Source: a virus. Taken from it: a DNA stretch of 64,000 nt. The stretch covers positions 62,001-126,000 of IMG/VR virus record IMGVR_UViG_3300020404_001964; one strand, 5' to 3'. How positions within the stretch are numbered: the first letter of the stretch is position 1; each line of letters begins with the position of its first letter. Below, in pieces: positions 45,101 through 54,447 of this stretch. The position numbers were made by a program, and so were the translations under genes. Under the pieces are notes generated by a model, which had not been told where the DNA came from, made no database searches, and saw nothing but the letters and a program-made list of their open reading frames with translations.

Positions 45101-48100
45101 TAAATGCGAATGGAACAGATTATGTATTAAAATGTTCTTCTGTGAATTTAACATCTATTGTATGTGAAGACAAAGAAGGATTTGTTTCAATTGATCCTGC
45201 TACGGGCATTATTAAAAGATTTACTGAATCTAGATTAAGTTCTATAAATGATATTAACACAACTATAAATGTCAAAGGATTGAAGGACAACGAAAAATTC
45301 TGGATTGATCAATCAGATGATGGCACATGGAAAATTGTAAACAACAAATTTGTTTTCAAGAAACACAATGAATTAAGCACAACTACAGAATCTGGAGATT
45401 CAAGTTTTGGAACAGTAATTGCGGCTAACAAACAAAACACAACAGTGTTGGTAAGCCAACCAACAGATGGTGATGGCAAGATATATGTTTTCAACAGAGG
45501 TTTTGAAAGTGGCACATTAGTTTTAAAACAAATTATAGAAGCACCAACTACTGATCCATTAATAAACTTAGATATATTTGGACCTAACAGTAGTTTTGGT
45601 AAAGGAGTAGATATTTCGCCAGATGGAAAATTTGTGTTAGTAGGTGCTCCTACTGCCGACAATCTTCAAACAGAATACAAAGGCGTATTCAATCCAACTT
45701 CAAACTACAATGTTGGAAATATTGTTCAATACAAACAACAATTATGGAGAGCAGTAAATCAAATAGAAGGGGCAGTAGCACAAGACTTATTTTCAACATT
45801 TGATTCAAGTGCATTTTATAAAGAAAATGTAGGTTTTCAAACAACTAATCTTTTAATTGGTGACAGTATTTTCTTGAACAAGACAACTGATCACTTGCTA
45901 ATTAGAGCATCTGCTGATCAATATTCAGCAACTAAAATAGGCGACAGATTAATTTTAAATTATTTAGATTTCAGTTCAGAATATCCTTTAGATAGAAGCA
46001 ATTATTCTAAAGCACCTAATCAACCGTTTGGAGGAGTTTCAAGTCCAACTATAAAAGACAATGTCTTTAGTGGAACAGACGTACCAATTCAAGAAAAAAT
46101 TGATGAAATATTAGAAATTTCTAACACACTTGTAGACCCAGCAGTTGGACAAACTGTAATTACAGGCACAGCAGAAGGAACAGTTGCGTACATAAGAAAA
46201 GTTGCGTCTAAGTCATTGATATACTTAAAAGATGTGAGCGGTGTATTTGAAGCAAGTGCAACATTATTTTTAGATTTACAACCAGTGGGAGATTACACAA
46301 GAGTAAATTCAGAAGATTACAACTACTTAGGCGGATGGTGGAAAGTAGCCGTTGGTGCCAATGTAAGCACAAACGCAGGCTCCGACATATCAACAAGTGT
46401 TGTTGTAAGAGACATAAAAGTACAAAATGAAGTTAGAGACACCAATTCATTTTTCAGTTCTTTGGAACAACCTATAGTGCCAATCACTCCACAAACACCT
46501 TTAGTGAAAGCACAATTTGGTGTTGGTTCTCATTACGAAACTTACAAAATTAATCCTGCCAACAATACGTGGGAAGTAAGTGGTCAAAATATTTTAAGCA
46601 ACAAATGGTTTGTGAGAACAGGTTATGACATTGCTCATGACAGTACTTTAAATACAAGTAATTCAAGTAATAACATAAGTGTATATTTCAACAATGTTGA
46701 TTCGAGTGCTTATGATTTTTCTGACCTAAGTATTAGTGCTTCTGACACAAATGGTTTGAAAGAAGTTGTAGACGTTTGGGAAGGATATGTTGATGTAGAT
46801 TCGCAACCAGATAATAATGCTAATTATTATTTTCCAGAAGCAGGCGTACACCAAATATACGATCCAAGCACACAGGCACAGGCTGACGTAACTTTTGTAC
46901 AATTTATTGCTTTAGAAAAAATAAGAATTTACTTTAACAATTCAAACGGCAAACAATTTAGTTTAGGTTCTGATGCTGGAGTATCATCTACATTAACAAG
47001 ACTAGGTGGTGGCGTAAACAGAAGCCTAGGATCAATTGAGCAAACAGTTCAATCAGGTCCAGCAGATGGAGATATTTTAGTTTTTAATCATACACAAAAC
47101 ATTTCAGTAACTGGAAATCAAAATTTTTACGCAGTAAATGATATTGAATATTGGATTTGGGACGAGTTTGAAAATGTTCCAGGTATAAGTCAAAGTGCAA
47201 ATATTCCTAGCAGTCAAAATAAAGACTATGTACAAGTTTACAATATTCCAGTTGGCGAAGGTGTACAAAGCGGATTAACTAATCAAGGTGCATTTTTAGT
47301 TTATAAGAAAAATACTGATGGAATATTTGAATACAATTCAGCATACACAGTACCAGACACACAAAGTGGTTTAAGATTAGGAAACAGAATACAAATACGT
47401 GAAGTGGCAGATACAACTGTGGCATTTATAGGTGCTGAAGGAGATGGATCAAGTAATTTACCAGGTAAAGTTTACTTTATAAAATATAGTGCTACTAAAA
47501 ATTGGTGGTTAGGCATAGATGAAAAATACATGGGTCTATTTGATGATCAAGCAGATTACATTAAAGATGAATTAGTTGTATACAATAATCAATTGTACAA
47601 AGCCAGCACAAACATAAGTGCAGGTGCATTTCAAACAAGTTTATGGCAACTACAAGACACACATACAGATGTATTAGGATATGTGCCTAACGATAGTGGC
47701 ATAGAATTACAAGGCGACTCAACATTAGACCAAAGCAATTTAATACGTTTTGCTAAAACATTTGATGTTGATACAAATGGTGTAAATCTAGTTGTTACAA
47801 ATGAATATGGCGATGATAGACAAAATGTCGTTGTGTACAGAAACACAGATGGGCATTACACTTACAAACAGACTATTACACCATTAGATGATTCTACACC
47901 AATTATAAACTTTGGTGCTGATATCAGCATATCTGGAGACGGTGAATTAATTGCTATTGGATCACCACTGAAAGATTTGACAGAAATTGACATGGGTGTT
48001 GTCAATGTATACAAAAAAGTAAACAATGACTCTGGACAATATGTATTAAATCAAACATTAGTAAGTCCAAGCATGGAAACTTCAGAACAGTTTGGGTCAA

Positions 48101-51100
48101 CATTATCATTTAGCGGTGATACTTTAGCAGTAACATCATTTAAAGGCGATCAACAAGTTGATGACGGTTCGACAGTGTTTGATACTAGACATGATGTTGG
48201 TTCAGTACACATATTTGAAAAATTTGAAAACACTTTATTGTACGCAGAAAAATTCAGTTATGATGAAACATTCACAGAGTTTGGAACAAACTTACTAGTA
48301 AACAATAATCACGTTTACATTGGATTACCTAAATTACAATTGGCTGGAAAAGAAAAGGGCACAGTCGTTAACTTTAGAAAATCTCCAGAACAAAACAACT
48401 GGACAAGTTTACATCAAAGTGTTGGAGGAGTAGCACAACCAGATTTATCTAAAGTACAAGGAATATTCTTATACAGTAAATCAAAAAACAAATTATTAAC
48501 TAGATTAGATTTTGTTGATCCAATAACTGGAAAAATTCCTGGACCAGCAGAAGCGGAAATTAGTTACAAAACAAACTATGACCCAGCAGTATACAACAAT
48601 GATTCAGCAGTAGGAACAGTAGATAAAACAAATCACTGGGATGAAAGTCAAGTTGGTAAATTATGGTGGAATATAAGCAAAGCGAAATACTACTATCCTT
48701 ATTTGGACAATATTATTTTTAACAATTCATATTGGAACAAATTATTTGTTGGTGCTAGTATAGATGTACATGAATGGAGTGAATCTTCATACACACCTAC
48801 ACAATACAATGCTATTAGTCAATCAGAAGATGGCTCTGCACTGGGTATAACGGGAACAGTAGAAAACACAACCAACTTTGTTACGAAAAGAATTTATGAC
48901 AAAGTTGCAGGCAAGTTTAATAATAGATATTATTACTGGGTAAAAAGTAAAACAACTACTCCAGAAATAGAAAATAGATTATTAAGTGCGAATGCAGTTG
49001 AAAAATTGATCAAAGATCCTCGTGGACAAGGATACAAATACGTTTCAGTATTCGGCGAGAACAAATTTGCTATTGTAAATTGCGACTCTTTTATTGAAGC
49101 AAATGATACTGTGATTAATTTTAGAATAAACAATGTAGATTCTAACAATAACGTTCACAAAGAATATGCTTTAATAACAGAAGGCAGTGCTACAAGCACA
49201 TTACCGAAAGATATAGAAACTGTATGGTTCAACAGTTTAATTGGATATGATGCTCAGTCTAATCAGATCCCTGATCCAAATTTAAGTGACAAATTAAAAT
49301 ATGGAACACTTCAAAACCCAAGACAAAGTTGGTTTGCAGACAAACAAGAAGCATTAAAACAAGTAATTGAAAGAGTTAACACTTCATTGAAAACAAATTT
49401 AATTGTTGATGAAGTAGATTTAAGCAATTTAATACAATCTGATCCTGCTCCATTAATTAATTCAGGTCTGTTTGATACTACAATCGATACAGAACAAGAA
49501 TTAGATTTTGTAGGAATTGGTTCAGTCAAACCTGCGTTTCTAAATATAACAATTACAGATGGAAAAATTTCAAATGTAGTTGTCACAGATGCAGGTAAAG
49601 GATATAAATCTATTCCAACTGTTAAAATTAAAAGTCTTACAGGTGAAGGTGCATTAATAGGCTTAACAATTGATACAAATGGATCAATTAACAGTGCTAA
49701 AGTATTGAAATCAGGGAAAAATTACAGCAACAATGCTACTATTGAAGTACGTCCATTTAGTGTGTTAGTAAACAATGACAGCACAGTCGATGGTAAATGG
49801 GCAATATATGGATATGTTACAGGTGATGGTTGGCAAAAAACTAAAATACAATCATTCAATGTGAACTTGTATTGGGAGTATGCTGATTGGTATGCTACAA
49901 ACTATAATTCATACACTGCAATAGACCATGTGATATCTCAAAGTTATCTAATTAACTCTTTAGAAGACAGCATAGGACAAATTGTTAAAATTGAAAACAT
50001 TGGTTCAGGCGGATGGTTACTACTTGAGAAAATTGATGATCAAGCAGATGTTGATTACACTGTAAATTACAAAACTATTGGTAGACAAAATGGAACGATA
50101 CAGTTTTCAGATAAACTTTACGTGTACAGTGGAAATGTTGGATTTGATTCCAACAGTTTTGACATTCAATTGTATGATAGACAGCCTATACAAGAAACAA
50201 GAGTTGTATTAGAAACAATTAGAGACAAAATATTTGTTGAAGAATTAGCAATAGAATATAATAAACTTTATTTCTCTAGTATTCAATATGCTTTATCTGA
50301 AAATAAACTTAATGACTTTGTGTTCAAAACAAGTTTTGTTAAGGCACAACACAATGTTGGTCAATTAGAACAAAAAATTACATTTAAAAATGACAATCTA
50401 TCTAATTATGAAGATTATGTTCAAGAAATTAAACCATACAAATCTAAAATTAGAGAGTATGTAAGTTCATATGAAAAATTAGAACCAACAAATTCTGTAA
50501 TAACTGATTTTGACTATCCACCAAGATATGTTAATGGAATAATTACACCATCAAAAGTTACTATTAACAATGATCAACTTGTAGGTGCTGATGGCATTAC
50601 AACTTATCCAGATAAAAATTGGAAAGATAACATTGGATTCAAAATTACTGGCATTAATATAGCAGATGGTGGCACAGCATACACAAATCCACCTGCTGTT
50701 GAAATAACAGGCGGTGGTGGTTCAGGTGCTAAAGCCACAGCATACATTAAAAATGGAGTTGTATATAGAATTAATGTTACAGCAGGCGGTTCAGGTTACA
50801 TATCATCACCAACAATTATTTTAAGTGGTTCTACAACTGGTGTACAAGCAAAAGCAAGTGCAGTGTTAGGCGAAAGTTTAACAAAAACAAGTCATATAGG
50901 AATCAAATTTGACAGAAATACTGGTGATTCTTTTATTACAAACCTTAACAGAACAGAAACGTTTACAGGCAACAACAGCCAAATTAAATTTAAATTAAAA
51001 TGGCCTATGGATGTAAGAACAAACACAATCAGTATACTTGTGGCAGGCAAAAAACAATTGAAAAGCACATTTACATATGGCAATGAAACAGATAACACAA

Positions 51101-53808
51101 AAACTTACACAAGACAAACAGGTTTCATACAATTTAATTTACCGCCAGCAAATTTATCTAGTGTTTCTATCAGTTACAAAATAAATGAAGACGTTTTAAA
51201 CACTGCTGATAGGTTTGAATTGTATCAACCAACTGCTGGAATGCCAGGCAAGGAACTTGCTCAGGTAATAGACGGAATAGATTATGGTGGAGTTGAAGTA
51301 CGAAGTATTGGACTTGAAGATACTGTAGGTTGGGGTAATGAACCTTATATGCAGGGTGAATGGGATACCTTTGATGAAACTTATGAAGACCAAGAATTTT
51401 ATTTAGATGGCAGTACTCTTACATTAAATCTTTCTAAACCATTAGAACAAGGTGTTGAATATCATGTGTATCACAAAATGTACCTTGGCAAAGATAATCT
51501 TGGCAAAGATAAATGGGCTAGAATAAAAAGAATGGATGATCCAAACTTTGGCACAGGAAATCCTGTTACAAATACAAATGCTGTGATGGCATCACTACAA
51601 GGTGACGGAAGCACTAACACTGTAGACGTCAGTGCTATAGAAACAGGAGATAAAGACGAAATAATTGTTAGAAAATCTACAAGTGATGGCGCTTACTTGC
51701 CAGATCCAAATGCAGTTGACACACTTGTAAAAGGTGGAGATTTAGCATACTCAACAGCACAAGGTATAAATGCTGAAGACATAAACATAGATGGTGATGG
51801 ATTTGTAACAGAAACATCTGCTAAAGGTCCAGAAGAATTTGTACCAGGACAAGTTTTAGACACATTAGACATTCAAGTGTATGACAGAGGACAAAACACA
51901 GGCAGTAAAATTAATAGTTACAATTATTTAGGTGACGGAGCAACAACACAGTTTAGTTTCGTTGATGCGCCACAAAGCAATACTGCTATATTCTTAAGTG
52001 TTGATAATATTTTATATAATTCAAATCAATACACAGTTGATTACCAGGATAAATTTATCGAAATAACACCAGCGCCTACTACTGGAGCAAAAATTAATTT
52101 TATTACAATGGGAAACAACGGTGAGGCAATACTTGACACTGATACATTTAAAGGTGATGGTAGCACAGTTGAATTTGTAACAAGAGCCAAATTTACACAA
52201 GGCAATATACAAACTTTTGTGCGTGTAGATGGTGAAGAATCCGCATACACTGTGATAGAAACAGATTCATCTTATGCTGTTCCTAATAGAGTAGCAATAA
52301 GATTTAACACTGCTCCAACATCAAACAGTTACATAAACATTGTGGTGTATGCTAGTGCTTCACAATCATTTAGCGAAGTTACACAAGACATATTCACAGG
52401 TGATGGAAGTACAACAACTTATCAAATGAACCAAACTCCGTTCAGTCAAAAACCATTTACTAACAATGTAATTGTAAAAGTTGGTAATGACGTGTTAAGA
52501 AGCGGATTCCATAGAAAATTCACAGTTAGCACATTGAGAGAATATGAATTTAAAAATTGGCAAGTGCTTCCAGGATTAATAAATGCTTCTGATGTAAGAG
52601 CATTCTTAAACAAAACAGAATTAACTTCAGCAGAATACAGATGGAATCCAGGAACTTCAAGTGTTACACTTACGTCAGGTGTAGGAGAGATTGGTGATAT
52701 ATTAGATGTGTACATTGAAAATGGAGAATACAGTGTGAGTGATACAGGATTAATTACTTTTACTTCTGCTCCAGCACAATCAAGCACAATTACTGCTTAC
52801 CAGTTCAGTAAACATGACGTACAAGACATAGATAGAACACAATATGATGTCGTGGCAAAATTAACTGTTACTGTGAACACAGATGATTATTTCCAATACA
52901 ATCAATTGACTAGCGGTGTTGTAAAATTAAACCGTCCGGCAGTTGATGCTCAATATGTTTGGGTATGTTTAAATGGCGAGTGGTTAGCACCTAGCATAGA
53001 CTACACTGTGTCTAACAATCAAATGTTCTTAAAAATAAGCAGAACACTATCGCAGAATGATGAAATAGATGTAATACACTTTACAGCACCTTCATTCATA
53101 GGAAAATTTGCGTACAGACAATTTAAAGATTTGATGAACAGAACACACTTCAAACGTTTAGGTAATGACAGACAATACACTTTAGCAGAAAATTTAAGTT
53201 GGAATGATAAAGAAATTACATTAATTGATGCCACAGGCATCACAGAACCTAGTGTTGCTTCGCAACTTCCAGGTATAGTGTTTATTGATTCTGAAAGAAT
53301 TGAATACTACAAAAAAGATGGCAACAAACTTCAACAGTTGAGACGTGGAACATTTGGTACTGGTATAGCAGAAATACATCATGCCAACACAGATGTTCAC
53401 GATCAGAGTGCGTTCCAAAATGTACCATACAAAGATAATTTCATATCTGAAACGTATACAGGTGCTGATGTGGTAAACAATACATTAAACATTGGCTTTA
53501 CACCTAAAACAGCAAATGAATTTGAATTATTTGTAGGTGGCAAAAGATTGAGAAAAAATAGTATTAGTGTGTATGATCCTGCACTAGGACAAGATAGTCC
53601 TGAAGCAGATAGCACTGTGCCTGCTGAATTCAGTGTTACAGGCACAACTGCGGTGATAACATTTACTAACACACCAGCCGAAAATGCCCAAATTTTGCTG
53701 GTTAGAAAACAAGGTAAAATATGGCAAACAGGAACAGATCCACTGAGTCAGACAGAAAATGACATCGCAAGATTCATACGTCAAAAAGAAGTGGCTGTGC
53801 CGCAATAA
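39136..53808 (+). CDS. Giant modular baseplate/structural protein (4890 residues)
   Basis: One uninterrupted frame of 14.7 kb follows gp6, the position of gene 7 in T4 (about 1030 residues). The N-terminus (FLPKYFRTPVNQKFLHSTLD, LNAYYGRKITDAYKA) and residues about 1000-1350 (FNDFRDDVILEMEKR, WWSSVYGPAPYTKDN) look like a conserved wedge core. Added modules, with rough positions: a degenerate cupredoxin-like domain (185-276); CBM5/12-like modules near 1434, 1691, 2181 and 2799; FG-GAP/beta-propeller-like repeats near 2088, 2151, 2926, 2985 and 3049; Gly-rich beta segments near 3470-3540 and 3836-3915; and C-terminal GDGST repeats from about 4260. It may join gp7-like wedge and fibre functions in one chain. 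The function is inferred. Confidence 0.8.
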   Translation: MAYDNNQKDFSLPSGKDSGKRESSEFLPKYFRTPVNQKFLHSTLDQLISQGTLEKLNAYYGRKITDAYKASDLYVPEVDADRENYKFEPSVVQQDDLGNVNFYSDYIDFVNQVKNFNGDVTNHSVLNAQEYYAWSPRIDWDKFVNYREYFWMPYGASAVTITGQQRNVVSTYTVTKSDQTDNYAYIFTPDGLTANPTLKLYKGQTYKFDINAEGLPFVIRTQRILDASYNVTDGIDVQSVEKGIMTFQVKDSAPEKLYYGSDNDINAWGLIQIYAIEENSSIDVANEIIGKKNYTTADGVELSNGMKINFAGTVTPSQYAEKDYFVEGVGEAIQLIDTQELEVKSAFTDVTPIPFDSQNFDTVGFGTATSYAVDKDYIVINRSSPDRNPWARHNRWIHKSVIEASAKANGQTANIDQATRARRPIIEFEAGIKLYNFGFKAKTNIDLIDTVTTDAMSDVEGSQGFYIDGIALTNGMNVIFSADTDPLVKDKIFEVKFIDFTEGTTTTKQISLVEVTGGSPVEGDTVLTTDGKKNQGKWYWYTGTTWKVGQEKTAVNQTPLFDLFDDNGVSFTDSILYPNSSFLGNKIFTYVEGTGTADTELGFPLTYSNVENIGDIVFDFNLLNENYTYQSQNLSGTLNSETAFLKKYDATGNFKTVNGWTKAPTDSFQKVNRQYVATSSLMNNFAIDVYNQSGDLNDLTANVFVNNVKKIENTDWSFLRIDGIAYINFTKDLNVDDVVVIRTNSATPKNANGHYEFPTNLQSNPLNAKTTKFTVGQVTDHVKSITNELVDIEGVTPGVSNLRDFPNASAYGRKFLQHSGPMPLASFLLDNRQVDLINSISTSQYDYFKFKRTFIKAMDDLGFDGTPSQTVDKILSKINKDNNNNLPYFKTDMMGIGAFKTTTHTILDLDNKFFALSSSFNLTTLSTKAVYVYHNGTQLTHDIDYVFSDGFVQITKTVALDDTIVINEFETTNGTHIPATPTKLGLYPKYAPKKYLDTTAVTPLNVLQGHDGSVMVAFNDFRDDVILEMEKRIFNNIKCTYDEELFEIKSFIPRAYSKNKFTLESINKTLLGDFNEWLTFIGNEDYTANTYWAEDNSLTWNYSNMVSPNDTNILGFWRGVYNHAYDTDRPNITPWEMLGYTIEPSWWSSVYGPAPYTKDNLILWQDLEKGIVREPNKKIVVKENYKRPGLASHIPVDSEGNIRSPFDSAYARGAVLQLTKQKFKFGDHSPIENTWRRSVHYPFALLKSYILHQPCKAIGIGLDTSRVGRNASGQIVYNSATAVRPTDIVWPSSINDETEILTSGLLNYVYETVEDSQTTNYTDYKEQFAGIQTQVGFKIRGFSNKDKFKLLLDSKTPLNSSTLFVPEENYKLIYNVSTPVDILTYSGLIIEKQQTGFAIKGYDKNDPYIRYHMPFEQASDPTVNVGGVSAAFVKWDANKRYDSGSYVKYEDNFYATDETHLSTETFDSSKFIKIVELPTEGGASAILRKSFVTDKVISAPYGTVIDNIQTVVDIILGYESYLKSQGFEFDQFDSQSLLVANWQLSAKEFLFWTTQNWDEGAVISLSPASKKLVVNSKFATTDNVIENSYSYGVLKEDGNTLDRINLRIVRKSNTFELLTKNTINGIYFAKVPLVQKEHVCLLDNTTAFSDLIYDPASGYKQDRIKMLGYLTEWDGSLNIPGFVFDEAKVKSWQPYTDYAMSDVVKHKQFYYTANSKLKGTAEFDSNNWRKLDGKPDSNLLSNFDYQTNQFGDFYDLDTDNFDRQQQKLAQHLIGYQPRQYLSNIINDDVSQYKFYQGFIREKGTANALNKLFDALASADKESLDFFEEWAIRKGQYGAVDTFDEIEYKLDESKVRLNPQPILLTDDQPVATDLVYRIQSGQTYIAPNGYTHKPFPVMYDQNTYIKTAGPVHPIDITLTLADYDDLLTTSSLSTLQENQYVWIGNNQGTWSVLKYTNTDQQITSVIKDGSTITVNTLTTANMQAGEIFVVNANGTDYVLKCSSVNLTSIVCEDKEGFVSIDPATGIIKRFTESRLSSINDINTTINVKGLKDNEKFWIDQSDDGTWKIVNNKFVFKKHNELSTTTESGDSSFGTVIAANKQNTTVLVSQPTDGDGKIYVFNRGFESGTLVLKQIIEAPTTDPLINLDIFGPNSSFGKGVDISPDGKFVLVGAPTADNLQTEYKGVFNPTSNYNVGNIVQYKQQLWRAVNQIEGAVAQDLFSTFDSSAFYKENVGFQTTNLLIGDSIFLNKTTDHLLIRASADQYSATKIGDRLILNYLDFSSEYPLDRSNYSKAPNQPFGGVSSPTIKDNVFSGTDVPIQEKIDEILEISNTLVDPAVGQTVITGTAEGTVAYIRKVASKSLIYLKDVSGVFEASATLFLDLQPVGDYTRVNSEDYNYLGGWWKVAVGANVSTNAGSDISTSVVVRDIKVQNEVRDTNSFFSSLEQPIVPITPQTPLVKAQFGVGSHYETYKINPANNTWEVSGQNILSNKWFVRTGYDIAHDSTLNTSNSSNNISVYFNNVDSSAYDFSDLSISASDTNGLKEVVDVWEGYVDVDSQPDNNANYYFPEAGVHQIYDPSTQAQADVTFVQFIALEKIRIYFNNSNGKQFSLGSDAGVSSTLTRLGGGVNRSLGSIEQTVQSGPADGDILVFNHTQNISVTGNQNFYAVNDIEYWIWDEFENVPGISQSANIPSSQNKDYVQVYNIPVGEGVQSGLTNQGAFLVYKKNTDGIFEYNSAYTVPDTQSGLRLGNRIQIREVADTTVAFIGAEGDGSSNLPGKVYFIKYSATKNWWLGIDEKYMGLFDDQADYIKDELVVYNNQLYKASTNISAGAFQTSLWQLQDTHTDVLGYVPNDSGIELQGDSTLDQSNLIRFAKTFDVDTNGVNLVVTNEYGDDRQNVVVYRNTDGHYTYKQTITPLDDSTPIINFGADISISGDGELIAIGSPLKDLTEIDMGVVNVYKKVNNDSGQYVLNQTLVSPSMETSEQFGSTLSFSGDTLAVTSFKGDQQVDDGSTVFDTRHDVGSVHIFEKFENTLLYAEKFSYDETFTEFGTNLLVNNNHVYIGLPKLQLAGKEKGTVVNFRKSPEQNNWTSLHQSVGGVAQPDLSKVQGIFLYSKSKNKLLTRLDFVDPITGKIPGPAEAEISYKTNYDPAVYNNDSAVGTVDKTNHWDESQVGKLWWNISKAKYYYPYLDNIIFNNSYWNKLFVGASIDVHEWSESSYTPTQYNAISQSEDGSALGITGTVENTTNFVTKRIYDKVAGKFNNRYYYWVKSKTTTPEIENRLLSANAVEKLIKDPRGQGYKYVSVFGENKFAIVNCDSFIEANDTVINFRINNVDSNNNVHKEYALITEGSATSTLPKDIETVWFNSLIGYDAQSNQIPDPNLSDKLKYGTLQNPRQSWFADKQEALKQVIERVNTSLKTNLIVDEVDLSNLIQSDPAPLINSGLFDTTIDTEQELDFVGIGSVKPAFLNITITDGKISNVVVTDAGKGYKSIPTVKIKSLTGEGALIGLTIDTNGSINSAKVLKSGKNYSNNATIEVRPFSVLVNNDSTVDGKWAIYGYVTGDGWQKTKIQSFNVNLYWEYADWYATNYNSYTAIDHVISQSYLINSLEDSIGQIVKIENIGSGGWLLLEKIDDQADVDYTVNYKTIGRQNGTIQFSDKLYVYSGNVGFDSNSFDIQLYDRQPIQETRVVLETIRDKIFVEELAIEYNKLYFSSIQYALSENKLNDFVFKTSFVKAQHNVGQLEQKITFKNDNLSNYEDYVQEIKPYKSKIREYVSSYEKLEPTNSVITDFDYPPRYVNGIITPSKVTINNDQLVGADGITTYPDKNWKDNIGFKITGINIADGGTAYTNPPAVEITGGGGSGAKATAYIKNGVVYRINVTAGGSGYISSPTIILSGSTTGVQAKASAVLGESLTKTSHIGIKFDRNTGDSFITNLNRTETFTGNNSQIKFKLKWPMDVRTNTISILVAGKKQLKSTFTYGNETDNTKTYTRQTGFIQFNLPPANLSSVSISYKINEDVLNTADRFELYQPTAGMPGKELAQVIDGIDYGGVEVRSIGLEDTVGWGNEPYMQGEWDTFDETYEDQEFYLDGSTLTLNLSKPLEQGVEYHVYHKMYLGKDNLGKDKWARIKRMDDPNFGTGNPVTNTNAVMASLQGDGSTNTVDVSAIETGDKDEIIVRKSTSDGAYLPDPNAVDTLVKGGDLAYSTAQGINAEDINIDGDGFVTETSAKGPEEFVPGQVLDTLDIQVYDRGQNTGSKINSYNYLGDGATTQFSFVDAPQSNTAIFLSVDNILYNSNQYTVDYQDKFIEITPAPTTGAKINFITMGNNGEAILDTDTFKGDGSTVEFVTRAKFTQGNIQTFVRVDGEESAYTVIETDSSYAVPNRVAIRFNTAPTSNSYINIVVYASASQSFSEVTQDIFTGDGSTTTYQMNQTPFSQKPFTNNVIVKVGNDVLRSGFHRKFTVSTLREYEFKNWQVLPGLINASDVRAFLNKTELTSAEYRWNPGTSSVTLTSGVGEIGDILDVYIENGEYSVSDTGLITFTSAPAQSSTITAYQFSKHDVQDIDRTQYDVVAKLTVTVNTDDYFQYNQLTSGVVKLNRPAVDAQYVWVCLNGEWLAPSIDYTVSNNQMFLKISRTLSQNDEIDVIHFTAPSFIGKFAYRQFKDLMNRTHFKRLGNDRQYTLAENLSWNDKEITLIDATGITEPSVASQLPGIVFIDSERIEYYKKDGNKLQQLRRGTFGTGIAEIHHANTDVHDQSAFQNVPYKDNFISETYTGADVVNNTLNIGFTPKTANEFELFVGGKRLRKNSISVYDPALGQDSPEADSTVPAEFSVTGTTAVITFTNTPAENAQILLVRKQGKIWQTGTDPLSQTENDIARFIRQKEVAVPQ

Positions 53809-53811
53809 ATA
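53805..53811 (+). promoter_or_regulatory. T4-type late promoter motif ATAAATA before the fibre block
   Basis: CAATAAATACAATGG overlaps the stop of the giant gene and lies 22 bases before the next ATG, which has its own AACGGAG site. It would give the fibre genes a message separate from the 14.7-kb gene. Confidence 0.5.
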
Positions 53812-53832
53812 CAATGGTAGAACGGAGCAAAA

Positions 53833-54444
53833 ATGAGCAAAATTAAAGAGAATAGTGGTGTATTGATACAAGGACATATTAAAATCCACGATCCAGAATC
53901 AGACAAGGTTTTTGTTGATAAACGCAACGCAATTCATTATGAAAATATGAGTGTTGCTTTAGCAGAAAGTGTTGCCAATCAAGGTCAAGGTTTCATAAAT
54001 TCAATGTCTTTTGGTAATGGTGGAACAAGCGTTGACCCAACAGGAATTATTACATACCTTACTCCAAACAGTACAGGTACAAATGCTACACTTTACAATC
54101 AAACTTACACAAAAATTGTTGATGATAGATCAGTATCAAACCTAGATCCACAAAGAAACAAAATAGAAACAAGACACATTAACGGAACAAACTATACAGA
54201 TGTTGTTGTTACTTGTCTTTTAGATTATGGTGAACCAAATGGACAGGACGCTGTTGATGGCGCAAGTGCATCAGACAGTCTTTATGTATTTGATGAATTA
54301 GGATTAGTGAGTTATGCACCATCAGGCGCAGGCAAACTTTTAACACACGTAATTTTCCATCCTGTACAAAAAAGTTTAAACAGATTAATACAGATTGATT
54401 ACACAGTCAGAGTTCAAAGTTTGACAGGTTTTAACGAAGGGTAA
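53833..54444 (+). CDS. Conserved-type structural protein following the giant baseplate gene
   Basis: This 203-residue protein is of unknown fold. It starts MSKIKENSGVLIQGHIKIHD, has a helix NMSVALAESVANQGQGFINS and then beta strands ending LNRLIQIDYTVRVQSLTGF. It looks like a compact virion subunit placed between the wedge protein and the collar-type fibre genes. In T4-like phages small wedge or fibre-connector proteins such as gp8 to gp10 occupy this area, but I see no specific match. An ATAAATA motif and a GGAG site precede it. Confidence 0.65.
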   Translation: MSKIKENSGVLIQGHIKIHDPESDKVFVDKRNAIHYENMSVALAESVANQGQGFINSMSFGNGGTSVDPTGIITYLTPNSTGTNATLYNQTYTKIVDDRSVSNLDPQRNKIETRHINGTNYTDVVVTCLLDYGEPNGQDAVDGASASDSLYVFDELGLVSYAPSGAGKLLTHVIFHPVQKSLNRLIQIDYTVRVQSLTGFNEG

Positions 54445-54447
54445 TAA

